Shown here piece after piece: positions 61,382-64,000 of a stretch of 64,000 bases of DNA. Made by a program: the position numbers and the translations under genes. Source of the stretch: Pseudomonas sp. KU26590. Lineage in GTDB: Bacteria > Pseudomonadota > Gammaproteobacteria > Pseudomonadales > Pseudomonadaceae. The notes beneath the pieces are model-generated. The model was not told where the DNA came from and searched no databases. It was given only the letters and a program-made list of their open reading frames with translations. The DNA is taken from NCBI RefSeq assembly GCF_026153515.1, contig NZ_CP110644.1:4369501-4433500 (forward strand), read 5' to 3'. Position 1 is the stretch's first letter, and every line of letters begins with the position of its first letter.

Positions 61382-62347
61382 TCAGCGACGCTTCAACCGG
61401 TCGATGATCACCGCCAGCAGCAGAATCGTGCCGCGAATCACGTACTGGTAGAAGGTGTCGATGTTCTTCAGGTTCATGGCGTTCTCAATGATCGCCAGGA
61501 TCAACACACCGGCGATGACGTGGCGAATCATGCCGATCCCGCCGCTCAGGGACACCCCGCCCAGTACGCACGCGGAAATCACCGTCAGTTCGAAACCCTG
61601 ACCGACCATTGGCTGACCCGAGGTCATGCGCGAGGCCAGCACCACACCGGCCAGCGCGCCGATCAGGCCGTGCACAGCGAAGATAATGATCTTGGTCCGG
61701 TCGACGTGTACGCCAGCCAGCAAAGCGGCTTCCTGGTTCCCGCCGATGGCCAGGGTGTTGCGGCCGTACGTGGTGTAGTTCAGCAGCCAGCCGAAGAACA
61801 GAAAGCAGACGATGGTGATCAGAATCGGCACCGGCACCCCGAACAGCTGGCCGTTACCGAACACAAAGAACGCCTCGTCACCCACACCCACGGCCTTGCC
61901 GTTGGAGAAGATGTAAGCCAGTCCGCGCACGATCTGCATGGTCGCCAGCGTCGTGATCAACGCATTGATGCGCAGCTTGGCGATGACGATGCCGTTGATC
62001 AGGCCCACCACCAAACCCATGGCGAGCGCGGCCGAAACGCCGAGAAACACGCTGTCGGTGTCACGTATGACGATGGCCGCGATCACCCCGGAGCACGCCA
62101 GCACCGAACCGACCGACAGGTCAAAATGCCCGGATGCCAGGCAGTAGAGCATGGTGCAGGCGGCGATGCCGACCGTTGAAATCGCCAGGCCCAGGCCGCG
62201 CATGTTCAGCGGCGACATGAAGTTGTCGATCAGCAGGGCACAGAGCACAAAAATGCCCAGGGCGGCCATCAGCATGGCCCAGTCGTCGACGAATCGACGC
62301 AGGTTCATGCCTTGGCGGGGAGCCGTCAGGCTGGATTCGGTAGACAT
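61382..62347 (-). CDS. araH: L-arabinose ABC transporter permease
   Basis: A 321-aa inner-membrane permease of the ribose/arabinose family. NMRGLGLAISTVGIAACTML, LASGHFDLSVGSVLACSGVI and LRINALITTLATMQIVRGLA are near-identical to E. coli AraH as I recall it, and RMTSGQPMVGQGFELTVISA follows. ATG 62347 follows GAGGTGCGT; a start at 62371 (MKNKNEV) is possible. It is 58 bases downstream of araG. Confidence 0.93.
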   Translation of the reverse strand: MSTESSLTAPRQGMNLRRFVDDWAMLMAALGIFVLCALLIDNFMSPLNMRGLGLAISTVGIAACTMLYCLASGHFDLSVGSVLACSGVIAAIVIRDTDSVFLGVSAALAMGLVVGLINGIVIAKLRINALITTLATMQIVRGLAYIFSNGKAVGVGDEAFFVFGNGQLFGVPVPILITIVCFLFFGWLLNYTTYGRNTLAIGGNQEAALLAGVHVDRTKIIIFAVHGLIGALAGVVLASRMTSGQPMVGQGFELTVISACVLGGVSLSGGIGMIRHVIAGVLILAIIENAMNLKNIDTFYQYVIRGTILLLAVIIDRLKRR

Positions 62348-62405
62348 ACGCACCTCGTTCTTATTTTTCATAGCCAGGTTTTGATAACCAAGTTCATAGC
62401 CGGGT

Positions 62406-63935
62406 TTAGCCGCGGGTACGCGGCAATGCCAGCTGCAGCAGGCGCTGCTCGTTGGCTTCTTCGCGGGACAACTCGCCGGTGATGGCGCCTTCACTCATGA
62501 CCAGAATGCGATCGGAAATGCCCATTACCTCCATCAGGTCGCTGGACACCACGATGACCGCGATGCCGTCGGCGGCAAGGTTGTGGATGATCTGGTAGAT
62601 CTCTGATTTCGCGCCGATGTCGATGCCACGGGTGGGCTCGTCCAGCAGCAGCACTTTCATCGGCATCGACAGCCAGCGGCCCAGAATGGCCTTCTGCTGA
62701 TTGCCGCCCGACAGAAACAGCATCTGCTGCTCGGGCGAAGGCGTCTTGACGTTCATCGATTTGATCTGGTGTTTGGCGTTGTCCCGCTCCCAGCGTCCCT
62801 GAATCAGGCAACCGAGGCTGACGTGGCGAGGCCGCGCACCAATGTTGATGTTCTCGGCGACGCTGGAGAGCGGCACGATGCCTTCTTTCTTGCGGTCTTC
62901 CGGGCACAGCAGAATGCCGGCGTCGATGGCGTCACGGGGTGAACGCAGGTTCAGCGGTTTGCCTTCCAGTTGCAAGGTACCGGCCTGACTGCGCGTCAGC
63001 CCCGACAGCATGCGGAACATTTCGGTCCGACCGGCGCCCACCAGGCCGAAGAAGCCGAGGATCTCGCCCTTCTCCACCGCAAAACTGGCGGGCTCCTGCA
63101 GGCCGGGGCCCATCAGGCCGGTCACGCGCAGGCTCGACCCCTGATGCTGACGCGGCCGATAGTTGTAGATGTCCTGAATGTCGCGCCCGACCATGCAGGT
63201 CACGAGGCGATCATGGTCCAGCTCGGCCATGTCTTCGAAAGTGCGCACGAAACGCCCGTCTTTGAACACGGTCACGGCGTCACAGACGCGGAAGATTTCT
63301 TCCATGCGGTGGGAAACGTAAAGGATGACCCGACCTTCGTCACGCAGCCGGGTGATGATCGCCATCAGCCGATCAATCTCCCGCGCCGACAGGCTACTGG
63401 TGGGTTCGTCAAAGGCGATGACGTGGGCGTTACGCGACATGGCCTTGGCGATTTCCACCAGTTGCCGCTGCCCCAGGGAGAGATCACCCAGGCGGGTGTT
63501 CGGGTCGATCTCGTCGGCCAGGCCTTTGAGCAGTTCCCGCGCCCGGCGAACCATGGCCCGACGGTTGATCATGCCCCAGCGATTGGGCATGTGGCCGAGC
63601 AGCAGGTTTTCCGCCACCGACATTTCCGGGACCAGGTGCAGTTCCTGGTGAATCACTGCCACGCCGGCCGCGATGCTGTCAGCGGTGGATTTGAACGCCA
63701 GATGCTGATCGCCGATCTGCAGATCGCCACTATTGGGCTGGTACGAGCCGCCGAGAATCTTCAGCAGCGTCGATTTACCCGCGCCGTTCTCGCCCATCAG
63801 CGCGTGAACACTGCCTGGCCGAGCTTCGAAATTGATGTCCGACAGCGCCTTCACACCGGGGAAGGTTTTGCCGATCCCGTTGAAGCGCAGGCTGCCGCCG
63901 TGCTGAACCTGTTGCTGAACCGATGCCTGTTGCAT
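62406..63935 (-). CDS. araG: L-arabinose ABC transporter ATP-binding protein (double ABC domain)
   Basis: A 509-aa ATPase with two ABC domains. The first has Walker A GENGAGKST, signature LSLGQRQLVEIAKA and Walker B VIAFDEPTSSL. The second has the degenerate loop GLVGAGRTE, signature LSGGNQQKAILGRW and LLLDEPTRGIDIG, typical of sugar importers. ATG 63935 follows GGAGGTGGTTC. The araF binding-protein gene is expected past the right edge; only 65 bases of spacer remain in the window, with a small hairpin CCACCC/GGGTGG. Confidence 0.93.
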   Translation of the reverse strand: MQQASVQQQVQHGGSLRFNGIGKTFPGVKALSDINFEARPGSVHALMGENGAGKSTLLKILGGSYQPNSGDLQIGDQHLAFKSTADSIAAGVAVIHQELHLVPEMSVAENLLLGHMPNRWGMINRRAMVRRARELLKGLADEIDPNTRLGDLSLGQRQLVEIAKAMSRNAHVIAFDEPTSSLSAREIDRLMAIITRLRDEGRVILYVSHRMEEIFRVCDAVTVFKDGRFVRTFEDMAELDHDRLVTCMVGRDIQDIYNYRPRQHQGSSLRVTGLMGPGLQEPASFAVEKGEILGFFGLVGAGRTEMFRMLSGLTRSQAGTLQLEGKPLNLRSPRDAIDAGILLCPEDRKKEGIVPLSSVAENINIGARPRHVSLGCLIQGRWERDNAKHQIKSMNVKTPSPEQQMLFLSGGNQQKAILGRWLSMPMKVLLLDEPTRGIDIGAKSEIYQIIHNLAADGIAVIVVSSDLMEVMGISDRILVMSEGAITGELSREEANEQRLLQLALPRTRG

Positions 63936-64000
63936 GAACCACCTCCACCCCGCCCCACCCATGCCGGGTGGAACGGGGCCTTGCAGATATCCGCCTGAGA

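Overview
The window is a 64 kb stretch of GC-rich chromosome from a Pseudomonas, most likely of the P. fluorescens / P. syringae lineage. This rests on gene content (oprI murein lipoprotein, cysB, greB, the tesA-ybbA-ybbP divergent block, pqiA-B-C, a cydP-cydA-cydB-cydX operon) and on many REP/BIME palindromes with the GGACCGGCTTTAGCC core typical of that genus. I saw no tRNA, rRNA, CRISPR array, transposase, integrase or prophage. Base composition and codon use look uniform, so this reads as core and soft-core chromosome with repeat-rich spacers rather than an island. No database search was run; names come from reading the proteins.

Layout, left to right. 1-4433: an iron-siderophore uptake operon (FecCD permease, cut by the window edge; ATPase; TonB-dependent receptor; periplasmic binding protein). 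4495-12550: pabB, cysH and convergent cysB, a universal stress protein, a minus-strand trio (5'-nucleotidase, panE-like reductase, thioredoxin-like protein) and a DAHP synthase. 12616-20325: GNAT protein, oprI, L,D-transpeptidase, small redox proteins, tesA divergent from an ABC exporter pair, greB. 20427-28189: GlxA-type regulator, acetyltransferase, small envelope and hypothetical proteins, a 137-bp tandem REP array, a PRISE-type reductase, and an overlapping GH15 hydrolase / SDR dehydrogenase pair. 28648-33486: a LysR regulator and a high-affinity phosphate operon pstSCAB without phoU. 33903-37918: a Tat-dependent class A beta-lactamase, a PNPOx-reductase-ferredoxin fusion and a GST. 38225-41598: the cytochrome bd operon, including two small subunits and a good Anr/FNR box.

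41599-42570 and 51989-52530 are spacers carrying two copies of a roughly 280-bp structured repeat. Corresponding hairpin arms differ in sequence between the copies but remain complementary. Between them lie a sensory block (periplasmic binding protein - membrane diguanylate cyclase - paralogous periplasmic binding protein), eptA, an AraC regulator, a LysE exporter, an MFS transporter and an aldehyde dehydrogenase. 52531-61236: ArsR-like regulator, xanthine/uracil permease, several small envelope proteins, the pqi lipid-transport operon with PqiA split in two, and an XRE regulator preceded by a 48-bp imperfect palindrome. 61382-64000: araH and araG of an L-arabinose ABC importer on the minus strand, with the binding-protein gene expected just beyond the right edge.

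The most interesting items are the structured repeat pair, the binding protein-cyclase-binding protein sensory triad with a degenerate inhibitory site, the palindrome before the XRE gene, and the beta-lactamase with CTX-M-like active-site residues.
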